Assembly (NCBI GenBank): GCA_030015575.1
Contig: JASDDO010000006.1
Span: 103,842,045 to 103,906,044 of the forward strand
Origin: Agapanthus africanus
Taxonomy: Eukaryota; Streptophyta; Magnoliopsida; Asparagales; Amaryllidaceae
DNA length: 64,000 nt
Direction of reading: 5' to 3'
The notes under the pieces were generated by a model. The model was not told where the DNA came from. It worked only from the letters and a program-made list of their open reading frames with translations, and did no database searches. The position numbers and the translations under genes are program-made. The first letter of the stretch is position 1; each line of letters begins with the position of its first letter. This document shows, one piece after another, positions 1 to 13,800 of the stretch.

Positions 1-1017
1 GCTGGACACGAGTATTTTATGATGTTTTGGGTGCCGATGTTGGGCACTCGTGATTCCTCCGAGATATACAGGATTTGAGGGCCGATGGGTGTGCCGGCGT
101 TTGAGTATATGTGGGATTTGGGTGCAGTTTGAGGCACCGATCATTGCTTTCCATGTTGACATAGTCCATGTAGATATTATTTATCCCATACTCAGTATTG
201 ATTACTATACATCTCCTCCTGTGGCATTTACCTGTTAGAGTACATGCATTACTACTGTATCCACTGTTGACATGCATTGATATCATCTGCTGGCATTAGT
301 AGAGCCACGCTATATGTGCATGCCTGCGATCACCTTTATATGTTATCTCTATTCACGAGTTGGCAACTCACCCCCGTTGTGCCACAGTGTTTGCAGGTTG
401 CCCTTGGGAGTAGTCACGGCTGGCTGTTACCTCATCTTTTGGCACAGATACCCCTTTTGAGCAGAGATAGCCCTTTTGCTGTTTAGGTGGGTTTTGTACG
501 GTATCTGTTATCTTTCAGTTGTATATTGATGTATCTAGTACTCTCCGTCTACCTTATGTATTGACTTAGAGACAGTTGTGAGGACGATATGTATGATTTT
601 ATATTCTGGGGTCGAGCTCGCATGTGAGCCGACGTTACCTTATGCAGTTTTATCTTTTATGATATTGTCCTTGTTTTACTGTGTATTCTTCGCTACGGCG
701 TCGTATATCATATTGTGATGCCTTATTCATGTCACTTGTTATTTCCGCTACACCTTACTTTTACCCGACTTTCGGGGCTAATGTTTTAAAGAGGAAATGT
801 TACCAAAATTATAAAACTCATAACTTTTGAACTTGAAAGGGATTTCTACTAAATAAATGGAAGTTTTTCAGACATTTACTATTGCTTTTACAAAATGTTT
901 TAAATCACTCTATATTTATTGGTTTTGATTTCTGGGTTCGGCTTACTTAGCCGCGTTGCGCCTGTAGACGTTGCGTGGTTAAGTGCCGGTCACGAGTCGA
1001 ATTCTCGGGTCGTGACA
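1..1017 (+). mobile_element. Partial long gypsy-type LTR (3' end portion)
   Basis: The stretch ends in ...GGGTCGTGACA, the same end as the LTR closing at 61204, and reads in the same direction. Shared words along its length include the block around CACGAGTTGGCAACTCACCCCC (at 352 here, near 60523 there). Immediately after position 1017 the sequence becomes copia-1 LTR, so this is the right-hand part of an LTR inserted into copia-1; its left end lies outside the window. The base run ATAAT following it fits the copia target (compare 21383), but the other copy of a target duplication cannot be seen. Related LTRs here are 3.5-4.6 kb long, so only about a quarter is visible. No coding sequence. Confidence 0.8.
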
Positions 1018-2550
1018 ATAATTGTCATGGTTAATCAAGACTTGACAATTATCATTTCACATTAAATGTAATTTGCAAGGATCAAAGAGAATCTTTCATA
1101 TGGAATGATGATGGTCAACATGTCAACCAAGGTCAACAAGTGAAGTGTAGTCAAATGGTCAACAACCCTAACCATGCACAATTATAATTAACTAATATCA
1201 ATTAATCATAATTCACACATAAGCATTAGGGTTAAGAAAATGACAATGGTCATCAACCCTAATGAAATTCCTCTGCCTCTGTCTCAGTCAACTGTGCATA
1301 CGCACCCGTATCCGTAATTCGAAGAACACGAATACAATGAGATAAAACCAATCCCAAATCATATACTAGGATTCGTCTTAAACCAAAGCCCGCTAGTATA
1401 AGCTGTCCGGACAGCAAACGTGCACAAGTGCGCGGATGTGAACAAACTCTGTCGCAAAACCATGCGACCTCTACTCATTTACCCTAAAGGCGAATAACCC
1501 TCTGTGTGGGACTCTAAAGACTCGACACTACACTGGCAGTGGGTTTAACCACAGACCGCAAGCGGCACTAGCTGTACGTAACGGTCCCTAGGTAGATGCT
1601 GATAAGAAGACTGACGAGGTGAACCCATCTGAACTCCTACTGAGCCTGAATGTGACAGTCTCCGTACAGTCCGGTCTGTTCGTCTGATACATCGCATGGA
1701 GGGCCTAGGGGACGGTAAACGTCAGTCCCCTAATAGAGGTACAAGTCGTGTCGGAGTGTAGCCCAGAACACCCTTAGATAACACTGGAAACCTACCAGTA
1801 TATCTCGCTTGCCATGGCCAGGGACTACTTGTGTAATGGCTCTCCTGGACACAGCGCGATGTCAACCCCCAATACCGGGAGAGACGAATCCTGTCTAACC
1901 GTCGCTACCTCCAAGTGCTTCGGGACTGCACCCAACTACTACCTGTTTGCATGACTCCTTTGAGCCGTGGTAGGGTAGTAATCAAAGTACAGTGGGAACA
2001 CACTCGAGACTAAGTGACAGTGTCAAGTCAGCGGACTAAGCTGTACTCATGTCACCTGGGAACTGATAACTGACGATAGGTATAATACCAACCAACAGTT
2101 CCCAACGAGTCCTGTCCAGTGTACACGTAACCTAACGAGCACCCGTATACTATCTCAAGTACGACGTACTGACGGCTGTGGGACAGGCCGTCTCCCGCGT
2201 AAGGATGAGAAGCGCATACTCTAGTCTACTCCGGAGTATCGATGCCCTGTCTCGATAATCCCACGACTAGGGACGTGTAAATAAGGATGCGCTTGTAGAT
2301 TACTTAGCCCCCACGAGTGTGACTGCCATCACAACGCTGGTAATCAAGCAAAGATCCTAAGGGCTCCACTAATGCGTATAGGTGATATAATAAAAGAAAC
2401 ACATGTACACATTAAAGCAGAGACAAACAAAGTAGCATACTACCATTTCGAGCAAGATTGTCTATACAACTGTGAATATCCCAAGCTTCCATCAAGTAAT
2501 ATACCTACTAGTATGATACAGTAATGGCCTCTAGGGCATATACACTAACA
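1018..2550 (-). repeat. Copia-1 3' LTR (part)
   Basis: This matches the LTR at 20873-22506 over its length and ends in ...ACACTAACA, the same terminal bases as the copia-2 LTRs (10802 and 19187). By eye the two copia-1 LTRs differ at roughly 6-8% of sites in the stretch compared (1021-1200 against 21384-21560). At commonly used plant LTR rates that suggests a few million years, so it is much older than copia-2. The remaining part of this LTR lies before position 1, displaced by the gypsy-type LTR that ends at 1017. Non-coding. Confidence 0.85.
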
Positions 2551-3065
2551 CCGTCAGTCCGGACCAGCACACGGGCTCCATCTGCGGAATCGGCCCTCGG
2601 CCCCAGCAGTACGCCCATATCCATCTAGCGACTCTGGTCGGTATCCTCCGGATAACCGCCAGGTCCAACCAATCACCGGTAGGTACTCGCCCGCCTCCAG
2701 GATCAATCGGCAAAATCCTTCGATCATCTTGCCGAGGGGAACCATACTGGGTCCACCATGTACCCGCAATCGGCTCGTCCACTTCTCGAATCGGGTTTCA
2801 CATGTCGCTCTGAACACCGAGAAAACACATTGTGGACGCACTGAAATATCATATCAAGGGTAACCGGGTTTTTAAAGCAATTTCATATTCTCTTTTGAAA
2901 TACCCACGGTTCCCAAATCCAGAAATATCATGGAAACAGCAACTCTCAATGCGTATAATCAGAAAGCATGATGTATGCGACATGTAAAAGAAATGTAAGC
3001 ATATCAGGATGTCATGCAAGGGTCATATCCAGAATGCAATAGTACTACAGTGTAGTGACATGGAA

Positions 3066-3130
3066 ATTATCGATGATGAAGTGTGTGAGCCGGCAACAAG
3101 TGTACGTGGAACTTACGCATCATCGATAAT
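3066..3130. other. Conserved inverted repeat in gypsy-type LTR
   Basis: ATTATCGATGATG (3066-3078) and its exact reverse complement CATCATCGATAAT (3118-3130) enclose about 39 bases. The same pair, with the same flanks, is in the other two LTRs of this family (52101-52165 and 59612-59675). Confidence 0.85.
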
Positions 3131-4621
3131 GGTGCCGGTGTCCTAGCAGCATGACTGTAATATATCAATAAACACAAGCGATGCAATGCACATAGCATGA
3201 GTATGCGGAATCGAATAATCAACGCAACATTAAAGAATCTACCTCAATAAATATATCATGCAGCCTTGCCTTTTGAAATAAGACGAATCAGGGTTTTTGG
3301 TAAAATAAGGGCTACGTGTTTTAAGAAAAGATGCGTCGTTTGAAAATATCCGTAGAATCCCCTTTGCCTATCTTTAAAATATCCCCGATTCGTTAGTTTT
3401 GAAATAGGTATGACTCGGGTCTATTTTAACGCCTACTGCGCGAACTACGGACCCAACTATCAAGTCAATCGGGAGGGGTATGAAAACCACCTAAATCTGA
3501 GTCGATATATACCTATATATATACAATAATCGGTAATCACGCCTCAATAGTATCACGTACGATACAGTATATCGTATAACATCCTCGAGTCATGAGTGCG
3601 GATCTAACATCAATATAAAGCTCGTACGATAAACCGTCGTACAACATCCTAATAGCTGGGTACGGGTCAATATCACATTCATCTCATCACATATCACGTA
3701 TCACTACCATCATATCACATAGTCTAGGGTACAAGTCTAAGTCTAGTACCATCGATACCATCTATATAAATATGAATGCGGGGTAAAACACATGCCCAAA
3801 GGCCTGCTAAAGCATCCTGTCGTATCTCCCATACGAATCCTGTCATATCGCCGATCTCACGGCCTCAAATCGAATCACATCGACTCAACCCACATCCCAA
3901 GCACTATCCTCATAATCAAGTATATGTACACATAGTCCCATACCCATGTGAACACATACAAACATATATTCACATATACACATGCGAATGAAAATATATA
4001 TGCAAGTGTGTGCGTGCATGTGTGTATGGGTGCAACCCCTACTCTAAGGTTTCGCACTACACTAAACCAACCCATCTTATCATCAATAATTCCATTATCA
4101 CCATCAATAATCCTAACGACACATAATAAATATATGTGTGTATACGTATACGTATACATCACCACGGACTGCGGGGGTGCTATACGCCATCCACCCGACT
4201 TCTCCCCGTAGATATAAATCTACTCACCTTGCTTCTCATGTGACGATGCCGATGTCGCCATCTTCATCTTCTTCGCCATAACATCACGTACGATACCTAC
4301 AAGTATATCACAATGCTAAAGCACATGAAAATCACATCGGAAACCAAAATAGCACACGCTACTCGCATAGGTAAAAAACCTATCGTCTCGCATGCAAACA
4401 CGATCAATATCCACTTGTCGTTGACGTCCAAACGCCACCCGACAGAAACGAATCACCAAATACCAAAATCCATGCTAAAACAAGTCGTAATTCATGCGCC
4501 AACATAGGAAAATCAACCCAGATTTTACCCTAGATGAAATTAGTCAAATCTAAACATGCCAGGGGTCAAGTTCACTGGAGATAGGGCTCTGCACCAAAAA
4601 CGAGGCATTTCCAACTTTCTC

Positions 4622-4640
4622 TGGCCGCAATTTGCGGCCA
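4622..4640. other. GC-rich palindrome in gypsy-type LTR
   Basis: TGGCCGCAATTTGCGGCCA is a near-perfect 19-base palindrome in an AT-rich setting. Equivalent but longer versions built from GGCCGCCAATT units sit at the same place in the related LTRs (53565-53608 and 58132-58171). Confidence 0.8.
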
Positions 4641-4955
4641 GAAAGAGTTTATCTTCGGCCTAGAAAAGGAGGCGGGGGCTAGGGTTTTGTGTGGTGGTTT
4701 CTGTTTGCCTGCACATCTCTCTGTCAAGTCAATTTTATTTTTAGGTGTCTCGGGTGAAAGCAGATTCCCAAAAACAATCGCAGAATTACAGTTTTCCCCG
4801 ATATCGATTCCATAAAATACCCTATTTTAGAATTTTCCATAATTTTTCCCCATTTATTTGTATTTAATTATACCGGAATATTAAAATATTCATTAAAATA
4901 ATATTAAATTATAAAAATTCCCAAAAATAATATTTTATTTTTTTGAAACGTTACA

Positions 4956-7900
4956 CCGCCCCTCCATAGAGGGTAAAGACATAACCCGACATGGACTTGG
5001 AATCATCCTTGTCACTCTGGAACCTGGAGTCAGCAAAGGCCTCGATCTGGAGGTCTTTTCCGCCATACACTAAGAACATCTCCTTAGTCCTTCTCAGGTA
5101 CTTGAGAATGTTCTTTACCGCTATCCAGTGTTTCTCCCCAGGGTTTGAATGATACCGGCGTACCATACTCAGTGCATAAGCTACATCTTGTCTGGTAACA
5201 ACATCGCATACATTATAGAGCCTACCACAGAAGCGTAGGGTATAATAGACATGCGATCCCTTTCCAAATCAGTCTTGGGAGACATCTCTTTGGAGAGGGT
5301 GATCCCATGACAAGCCGGTAGATTACTGCGCTTGGAATCTTCCATACTGAACCTTTTCAGTATTGTGTCGATGTACCTGGACTGTGAGAGTCCTAATATC
5401 CTCTTGGATCTGTCACGATAGATCCGGATCTCCAGAATGTAAGAGGCATAACCCTGGTCTTTCATGGAGAACCTGTGTGACGAGAACCCTTTGACAGATT
5501 GTAGCATTGGAATGTCATTTCCTATTAAGAGAATGTCATCCACGAATAAAACGAGGAATACCACTGTTCTCGCTACAAATCTACTATAGATGCATGGTTC
5601 ATCTGGATTTTTGATAAAGCCAAATTCCTTGACCGTCTCATCAAAACAGATGTTCCAACTCCGCGATGCCTGCTTTAGTCCATAGATGGACTTAAGCAAC
5701 TTGCACACATTTCCGCTGCTCCCAATCTGAATGAAACCCTCTGGCTGATCCATATAGACACACTCCTCTAAATATCCATTTAGAAAAGCGGTCTTTACGT
5801 CCATCTGCCAGATCTCATAATCGTGGAAGGCAGCAATGGCAAGAAGGATCCGAATGGATTTCAGCATAGCCACTGGAGAAAAGGTTTCGTCATAGTCCAA
5901 GCCAGGTCTTTGACGTAAACCCTTTGCAACAAGTCTAGCTTTATAGGTCTCAACCTGTCCATCTACACCAATCTTCCTTTTGAAGATCCACTTGCATCTT
6001 ACGGGTTTTCCCCTATCTGGAGCAATGTCCAACGTCCATACTTTGTTGGTGTACAAGGACTCCATTTCGGTCCGCATTGCATCCAGCCATTTTACCGAGT
6101 CAACGCTCTGAATGGCCTGCTGGAAGCTAGTAGGCTCATCACTATCAATGATGCAATCTTCTATATCTCCGTCTATGAGAAAACCGTAGTATCTCTAGGG
6201 CGGATGAGACTGCGTACTACTTCTGCGGAGCGGCATAGGAATGTCCTGATCTTTCGAACCCTCTGGTTCTACTAAACTTTCAGTAATAGCTCGTGGTTCT
6301 GGAATTTGTTCCAGTTCTATTGCACTCCCACTTATCTGTTTTTCCAAAAACTGAGTTTCCAAGAAATGGGTATGACGAGAAACAAATACCTTTTATTCCT
6401 CTTCGCAATAGAAGAAATATCCCTTGGAGTTCTTTGCATATCCCACAAACTTGCACTGTACTGAGCGTGCCTCGAGCTTGTCCGCATGCTGCTTTTTGAC
6501 AAAAGCTGGACATCCCCATGTCTTAATGTGATTAAGATAGGGTCTCTTCCTACACCACATATGATATGGTGTAGTAGGCATAGTCTTAGTTGGAACTCGG
6601 TTCAAAAGGTATGCAGCTGATTCTAGCGCATATCCCCAGAATGATCAAGGTAACGCTGCGTTACTCATCATGGACCGTACCATATCCAATAGGGTTCGGT
6701 TCCGTCTCTTCGATACACCGTTATGTTGCGAAGTGTATGGAGGAGTAAGCTGAGAGAGAATTCCATTCTCTTTTAAGTAATCCAGGAACTCGGCATTCAA
6801 GTATTCACCACCTTGATCAGATCTCAGTGTCTTGATACTTTTGCCTGTTTGTTTTTCTATTTCATTCTTATATTCCTGGAATTTTCCAAAGGCTTCGGAT
6901 TTATGTTTCAATAAGAAAACCTAACCGTACCTTGTAAAGTCATCCGTAAAGTAATGAAGTAAGAATAACCGCTTCGTGCATTCGTAGACATTGGACCGCA
7001 CACGTCGCTGTGTACGAGTCGCAAGGGCTCGCTCGCTCTTACTCCGTGTCCAGTGAACGGAGTCTTTGTCATCTTTCCTTTGAGACGGGATTGGCAAGTT
7101 GCATATGATTGATATTCGAACGGATCCAAATATCCTTCTGTAAGTAACTTCGACAACCTTCTCTCATTGATGTGACCCAGTCTATAATGCCATAAGAAAG
7201 TCTGATTTTTTATCCGTAGACTTTCTTTTGTGTGTATTCTAGACATTGAAAATCTGTGGTTGGTTTAATACGTATATACCATTGCTCAATGTACCTGACC
7301 CAATCAGAACTTGATTAAGGTGAATGTTTACAACATTACTTACAAACGCAAATTCATAACCTTCTTTAAAAATCAATGATACAGAAATGATATTACAAGT
7401 TGCGTTGGGTACAAAAAAGCAATTACGTAGAACCAAAACATGTCCATCTGACATTCCCAGGTGATAGTCCCCCACGGCCCCAGCATCCATGCTAGCTCCG
7501 TTTGCAACTTTGAGGGTCATGTCACCAGCTTTCAAAAACCTACGCTTTCTCAACGCCTGCAAAGAATTACAGATATGAGATTCTGATCCGGTATCCAATA
7601 CCCAGGACGTAGAGTTTATTGATAGACAGTTTTCAATAACATACACACCTGAAGCTGAAGTCGCAACCTGCTTCAGACCTGTGTTCTGACTTTCCAAGCC
7701 CTGCAATCTTTTTTCCAGTGTCCACTCTTGTGACAGTAAAAGCATTCTTCCTTATCTACTAGCTTCCCGGCTACCTTTGTTGCTTTTGCCTTTCCCTTCG
7801 TATCCACCTTACTAACACCGCCCCTTAGATTGAAAGGGGTTTTCTTCTTCTTTCCCTTGGCTTTCGCCCTGGACCTAGAAGAGGAAGATCCTCCGACAAA

Positions 7901-8526
7901 TAAAGTGGATGTTTCCCAACCTTTCTGTAGGCTGCCCTCCGCACTCCTCAGTAAGTTGAGGAGCTCTGAAAGTTCAACTTCCTTTTCCTGCAAGTTGAAG
8001 TTCAGGATGAACTGGGCGTAAGTGGAAGGAAGGGACTGAAGAATCAAGTCCGTATAGAGCTCATTCTCCAACGTGGTCCCAAGATCCGCGAGCTCCTCTA
8101 TGTAGCCAATCATCTTAAGCACGTGATCCGCTACTGATGATCCGACAGCCAATCTCGCCGAAAACAACTTCTTCGACACTTCGTATCTGGCGATACGGGA
8201 TTGCTCTCCATACAGTTCTTTTTTATGGAGAAATATGGATTCGAGGTCCTTATTCTCGTGCCTCCTCTAATGTTCATTGCCCATAGAGGCAAGCACGATG
8301 CACTTAGCCTTCGCGCAATCGATCTCCCAAGTCTTACGGATTTCCTTATCCGCGACGCTGGAGGTGGGTCCTGGGACAGGGGAGCTTGGGTGGTAAGAAG
8401 ATACCCCAACTTGTCATAAGTGATTGACGTTTTGACATTCCTGAGCCAATCTTTGTAGTTTGGCCCTGTCAGTATGTTTTTATCTAGAAGTAACTTAAGT
8501 CCAGTCATGATAATTGGTCGCTGCAA
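4956..8526 (-). pseudogene. Copia-1 gag-pol fossil
   Basis: Broken Ty1/copia polyprotein on the minus strand, close kin of the one in copia-2. Recognisable parts in minus-strand order: gag start MTGLKLLLDKN, a CCHC zinc knuckle (CFYCHKSGHWKKDC), protease with WVLDTGSESHICN, the integrase core with RSDQGGEY and a YTSQHNGVS stretch, then reverse transcriptase (VETYKARLVAKG and a VDDILLIGND active-site loop) and the start of RNase H. The order PR-INT-RT-RH is that of Ty1/copia. Several breaks (on the order of five to ten) are spread through it, so it is not functional. It is interrupted from its own leader by the copia-2 insertion at 8909-19187. Confidence 0.9.
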
Positions 8527-8908
8527 TTAGGAGAGAGAGAAGAAAACACTTTAGCATGATGCTCTTGCAAGTTTAGAGTGGTTTTTAATTTGTCTAAACA
8601 GGATGGCTCCCACTGTCTCTCGAATCCCTCCTCAAACCATAAAGGATGAACTAGTCGGGACCAATCTCACCGTACAGTACTTGCTTAACCGTTCAGCCAG
8701 GCCAGTGTCGGTACTTCGAGGGAGGTTTTCCAACGCTTTCGCGAAGCTTCTTAATTAAGTAACCTCTTTTCCCTGTGGGCGTAGCCCCGCTAACACCTTT
8801 CTAGACACCTACTTGGTTTTTAGCATTGATCGTTAAGTGAGAAAGTTCCGGAGGAGTTGCATATACCCACAGTAGGATCGGGATCCAAATATCATTGCAT
8901 GACAAAAC
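8527..8908 (-). other. Copia-1 leader, part next to gag
   Basis: Non-coding bases between the copia-1 gag start and the copia-2 insertion point. They match the equivalent part of copia-2 (14806-15150), for example the stretch around TCGAGGGAGGTTTTCCAACG at 8717. The last five bases (8904-8908, AAAAC) are the left copy of the copia-2 target duplication. Confidence 0.85.
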
Positions 8909-10802
8909 TGTAAGTCGATGTAGTACACCCCAATACTTGTGGGGAGGCGGAATTTTCAAAAACGAACTTGTTTAGTGAACGAACATCGACTAACCGCTTG
9001 AATCGAAGCTAAACTATAAATAACCAAACACAAAGTGTTTCTTAACTATTGTGTTTAGGGATTATACCTAATGAAACCAGTCCTTCATCTTTACGATCTC
9101 CTTGTTCTCCTCGGCCTTCTCTAGGTAGTAGACGATCCACCCGAGAGCAAAACTCCAAGCTAAACCACTAAACTTGAGGCAACTAACCTTCTTGGATTGC
9201 TAATCAAAGAAGCTAGGTGTAATATAGAGATGGTTATGGATTAATTAGTCTTACTAATCCTTTGATCTCAACTCATGAGCTGTAAGGATTAGTCTTTTGA
9301 AGATGAGAGCTTGAGGAGAGAGAATGTGAGAATGATTATAGAATAAAGTTATGAGTATCATAATAGATATGAAGCATTTTCTAATAAGAAGAAAAGAATA
9401 AAGAGTGATGAATAATCATGCTTCATAAAATATCAAGTGGTGATTCATTAGCATGAGTCATTAAGCAATAAATGTGCATTAATGAGATGAATGAATCACC
9501 CTCATGACTCTTCTAACTCATTCAATGTATATGACACATAACCCTCCTTAGTCACCATCTTCTAGAAGCTTCTCGTACAATTACGAGAACGCCCCTCCAA
9601 TCCGCAGAAATACGGAAAAACTTTAGACTGTAAAAATCCAATAACCGGATACCAGTAACTGGCTTAAACCAAAGCCGACTGGTAAAAACTGTCCAAACGA
9701 TGTAAGTATGTAAACACACATACGCGTCCGAACCCTTGTCGTAAAACCATACGACCTCTATATCGTTTCTCCTGGAGTAGGAAACTCTCTGTGTGGGACT
9801 CTAGAGACTCGACTACTATGCTGGCAGTGGGTTTAACCACAGACCGCAAGCGGCACTAGCTGTACGTAACGGTCCCCAGGTAGTTGTCGATAAGAAGGCC
9901 GATGAGGAAACCCATCCGAACTCCTACTGAGTCTGATGTGACAATCTCCATACATTCCGGTCCGTTCGTCCAAGACTATCGCATATCGGGCCTAGGGGGC
10001 GGCAAGCGTCAGTCCCCTAATAGCGGTATAAGTCGTGTCGGAGGGAAGCCCATTACACCCTGAGAAACTACTGGAACCTACCAGCAAATCTCGCTTGCCC
10101 TGGCCAGGGACTTTGCGTAATGGCTCTCTGACACAGCGCGATATCTACTCCCAATACCGGGAGGGACGAATCCTGTCTAACCGCCACTGCCTCCAAGTGC
10201 TCGGGACTGCACCCAACTGCTACCTGTTTGCACGACTCCTTTGAGCCGTGGTAGGGTAGCAATCTAAGAACAGTGGGACACACTCGAGGCGAAGTAGCAG
10301 TGTCAAGTCTGCGGACTACGCTGTACTCATGTCACCTGGGAACTGTTCACTGACGACTGGTATAAAACCAACCAACAGTTCCCTGTGAGTCCTGTCCGGT
10401 GTACCCGTAACCTAACGAGCACCTGTATACTATCTCCAGTACAACGTACTGACGGCTGTGGGACAGACCATCTCCCCAACTGGGATGAGAAGCGTACACA
10501 CTAGTCTACTCCGGATTATCGATGCTCTGTTTCAATAATCCAATGACCAGGGACCAGAATAAGGATGTGCTTATAGACTACCCAGCCCCCACTAGTGTGA
10601 CTGCCATCACAACACTGGTAGACAAGCAAGATCCTAAGAGCTCTATCAATACGTACACTCACATATTAAGATAGAAAAACCAAGTAGCATACTACCATGT
10701 TTAGCAAGACTGTTATATACAAGTGAATATCCCAAGCTTCCATTAAGTAATATACAAACTAGTATGATACAGTAATGGCCTTCTAGGGCATAAACACTAA
10801 CA
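8909..10802 (-). repeat. Copia-2 3' LTR
   Basis: LTR of 1894 bases that starts TGTAAGTCGATG on the plus strand and ends ACACTAACA, so on the element's strand it runs TGTTAGTGT...CTTACA. It is about 99% identical to 17297-19187. Small reading frames inside it appear identically in both LTRs and are not genes. Confidence 0.95.
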
Positions 10803-10816
10803 ATCTCCCACTTGCA
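10803..10816 (-). other. Copia-2 polypurine tract
   Basis: On the minus strand the bases just before the 3' LTR read CAAGTGGGAGAT, a purine-rich run at the usual place for the plus-strand primer of reverse transcription. Confidence 0.8.
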
Positions 10817-13800
10817 CTAGGGCCATGTACTGGCATATCGTAGACCAATGATCTCGAGTAGCCTCTCGAACTGAATCTGAGGAAGGGCCTTCGTGAATGG
10901 ATCAGCAATGTTCTCTTCTGAAGCAACTCTCCGAACCTCGATCTCCTGACGATCAATGATCTCCCTGATCAGGTGATACCGCCTCAAGATGTGTCTGGAC
11001 TTCTGATGGGACATTGGTTCTTCGCTAAAGCTATAGCTCCGTTGTTGTTGCAATACAGAGGTATTGGATCAACTATGGTAGGAACCACTTGAAGTTCTGT
11101 TAGGAACTTCTTCATCCAGACTGCTTCTTTTGCGGCATCGCAAGCAGCTATATACTCCGCTTCCATCGTCGAGTCAGCAACGGTGTCCTGCTTGGAGCTC
11201 CTCCAGCACACCGCCCCTCCATTGAGGGTAAAGACATAACCTGACATGGACTTGGAATCGTCCTTATCACTCTGGAAGCCGGAATCAGCAAAGGCCTCCA
11301 ACCTGAGGTCTTTTCCGCCATAAACCAAGAACATCTCCTTAGTCCTCCTCAGGTACTTGAGAATGTTCTTTACTGCTATCCAGTGTTTCTCCCCTGGGTC
11401 TGACTGATACCGGCTTACCACGCTCAGTGCGTAAGCTACATCTGGTCTGGTACATAACATCGCATACATTATAGATCCTACCGCAGAAGCGTAGGGTATA
11501 ATAGACATGCGTTCCCTTTCCAAATCAGTCTTGGGAGACATCTCTTTGGAAAGGGTGATTCCGTGACAAGCCGGTAGATTACCGCGCTTAGAATCTTCCA
11601 TACTGAATCTTTTCAATACAGTGTCGATATACCTGGACTGCGAAAGTCCCAACATCCTCTTGGATCTATCACGATAGATCCGGATCCCCAGAATGTAAGA
11701 GGCATCACCCATGTCTTTCATGGAGAACCTGTGTGACAAGAATCCTTTGACAGATTGTAGCATAGGAATGTCATTTCCTATCAATAGAATGTCATCCACG
11801 TACAAGACGAGGAATACGACACTTCTGGCTACAACTTTACTATATATGCATGGTTCATCTGGATTTTTGATAAAGTCATATTCTTTGACTGTCTCATCAA
11901 AACAGATGTTCCAACTCCGCGATGCTTGCTTTAGTCCATAAATAGACTTAAGCAACTTGCATACTTTCCCGCTGCTCCCACTCTGATTGAAACCCTCTGG
12001 CTGATCCATATAGACGCGCTCTTCTAAATTTCCATTCAGAAAAGCCGTCTTTACGTCCATCTGCCAGATTTCATAATCATGGAAGGCAGCAATAGCAAGA
12101 AGGATACGAATGGATTTGAGCATAGCCACTGGAGAAAAAGTTTCGTCATAGTCCAAACCAGGTCTTTGACGAAAACCCTTTGCAACAAGTCTAGCTTTAT
12201 AGGTTTCCACCTGCCCATCTACACCAATCTTTTTCTTGAAGATCCATTTGCATCCTATGGGTTTTACCCCACCTGGAGCAATGTCCAAAGTCCATACTTT
12301 GTTGGTGTACATGGACTCCATTTCGCTTCGCATTGCATCTAGCCATCGTACCGAGTCGCCGCTCTGGATGGCCTGCTGGAAGTCAGTAGGTTCATCATCA
12401 TCTATGATGCAATCCTCTCTATCCCCATCTATGAGAAAACCGTAGTATCTCTCAGGCGGATGAGACGGCCTACTACTCCTGCGGAGGGGTGCGGGAATGT
12501 CCTGTTCTTCCTGAACTTCCGGTTCTACCAAACTTTCAGTATTGGTTTGTGGTTCTGGAATTTCTTCCAGTTCTATTTCGCTCCCACTTGATTCCTTTTC
12601 TAAAAACAGATGTTCCAGAAAATGGGCATTACGAGAAACAAAGACCTTTTGTTCCTCTGTGTAATAGAAATAATATCCCTTGGAGTTCTTTGGATATCCC
12701 ACAAACAAACATTTTACTGATCGTGCCTCGAGCTTGTCCACATGCTCCTTTTTAACAAAAGCTGGACATCCCCAAATCTTCATATGCTGAAGATGGGGTT
12801 TCTTCCCAGTCCACATCTGATATGGAGTGGTAGGCACAGTCTTGGTAGGAGCCCTGTTCAGAAGATATGCCGCTGATTCTAGCGCATAACCCCAGAAAGA
12901 TCGCGGTAACTCAGCATTACTCATCATGGATCGTACCATATCCAATAGGGTTCGATTCCGTCTCTCCGATACACCGTTATGCTGTGGAGTGTACGGAGGA
13001 GTAAGCTGAGAGAGAATTCCTTTCCCTTTTAGGTAACCTAGGAACTCGGCACTCAAGTATTCACCACCTCGATCAGATCTAAGTGTCTTGATACTTTTGC
13101 CGGTTTGGTTTTCTACTTCATTCTTATACTCTTGGAATTTCTCAAAAGCCTCGGATTTATGTTTCATCAGATAAATAAATCCGTATCTTGAGTAATCATC
13201 CGTGAAAGTAATGAAATAGGAAAAACCACCTCTTGCATGTATAGACATTGGACCACATACATCGCTGTGTATGAGTCCTAAGAGCTCGCTCGCTCTTACT
13301 CCTTGTCCAGTAAATGGAGTCTTTGTCATCTTTCCTTTGAGACAAGATTGACAAGTGTCATAAGTTTGATATTCGAACGTGTCCAAATATCCTTCTCTAT
13401 GCAACTTAGTCAACCTTCTCTCATTGATGTGACCCAGTCTACAATGCCATAAGAAAGCTTTATTTAAATCTGGAGACTTTCTTTTTAGTGTGTTCTGGAC
13501 ATTGAAAATTTGGAGTTGGTTTAAAACATATATGCCGTTATTTAATGTACCTGACCCAATCAAACCATGATTAAGGTGGATGTTGACAACATCTCTTACA
13601 AACGTGAAATCATAACCTTTATTTGATAACAAGGAAACTGATATGATATTACACGTTAAGCTTGGTACAAAATAACAGTTATGTAAAACCAAAATTTGTC
13701 CACTCGTCAATCCTAGGTGATAATCCCCGACGGACGCAGCTCCCACGCTAGCTCCGTTAGCAACCTTTAGGGTCATATCACCTTCCTTCAGCACTCTACG

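Larger units (their letters stand above)
2551..4955 (-). mobile_element. Partial long gypsy-type LTR, minus orientation
   Basis: On the minus strand it starts TGTAACGTTTC, closely matching the LTR starts at 57082 (plus strand) and 54648 (minus strand). It shares with them the AT-rich first 300 bases, a GC-rich palindrome (4622-4640), the block 'gtgctatacgccatccaccc' near 4176, and the inverted repeat at 3066-3130. The left end abuts the copia-1 LTR directly, so the far part of this LTR is absent and a piece of copia-1 next to it is missing too. It is a fossil fragment with no coding content; the interior contains short tracts of (CATATA)-like low complexity near 3950-4160. Confidence 0.8.

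Noticed and set aside
3940-4165. Regulatory meaning of the CATATA/GTATAC-rich tract
   Set aside because: Low-complexity sequence in an LTR; repeats of this kind arise by slippage.
9664-9849. Small protein gene, repeated at 18052-18237
   Set aside because: Both are the same place in the two copia-2 LTRs, so the repeat explains the match.
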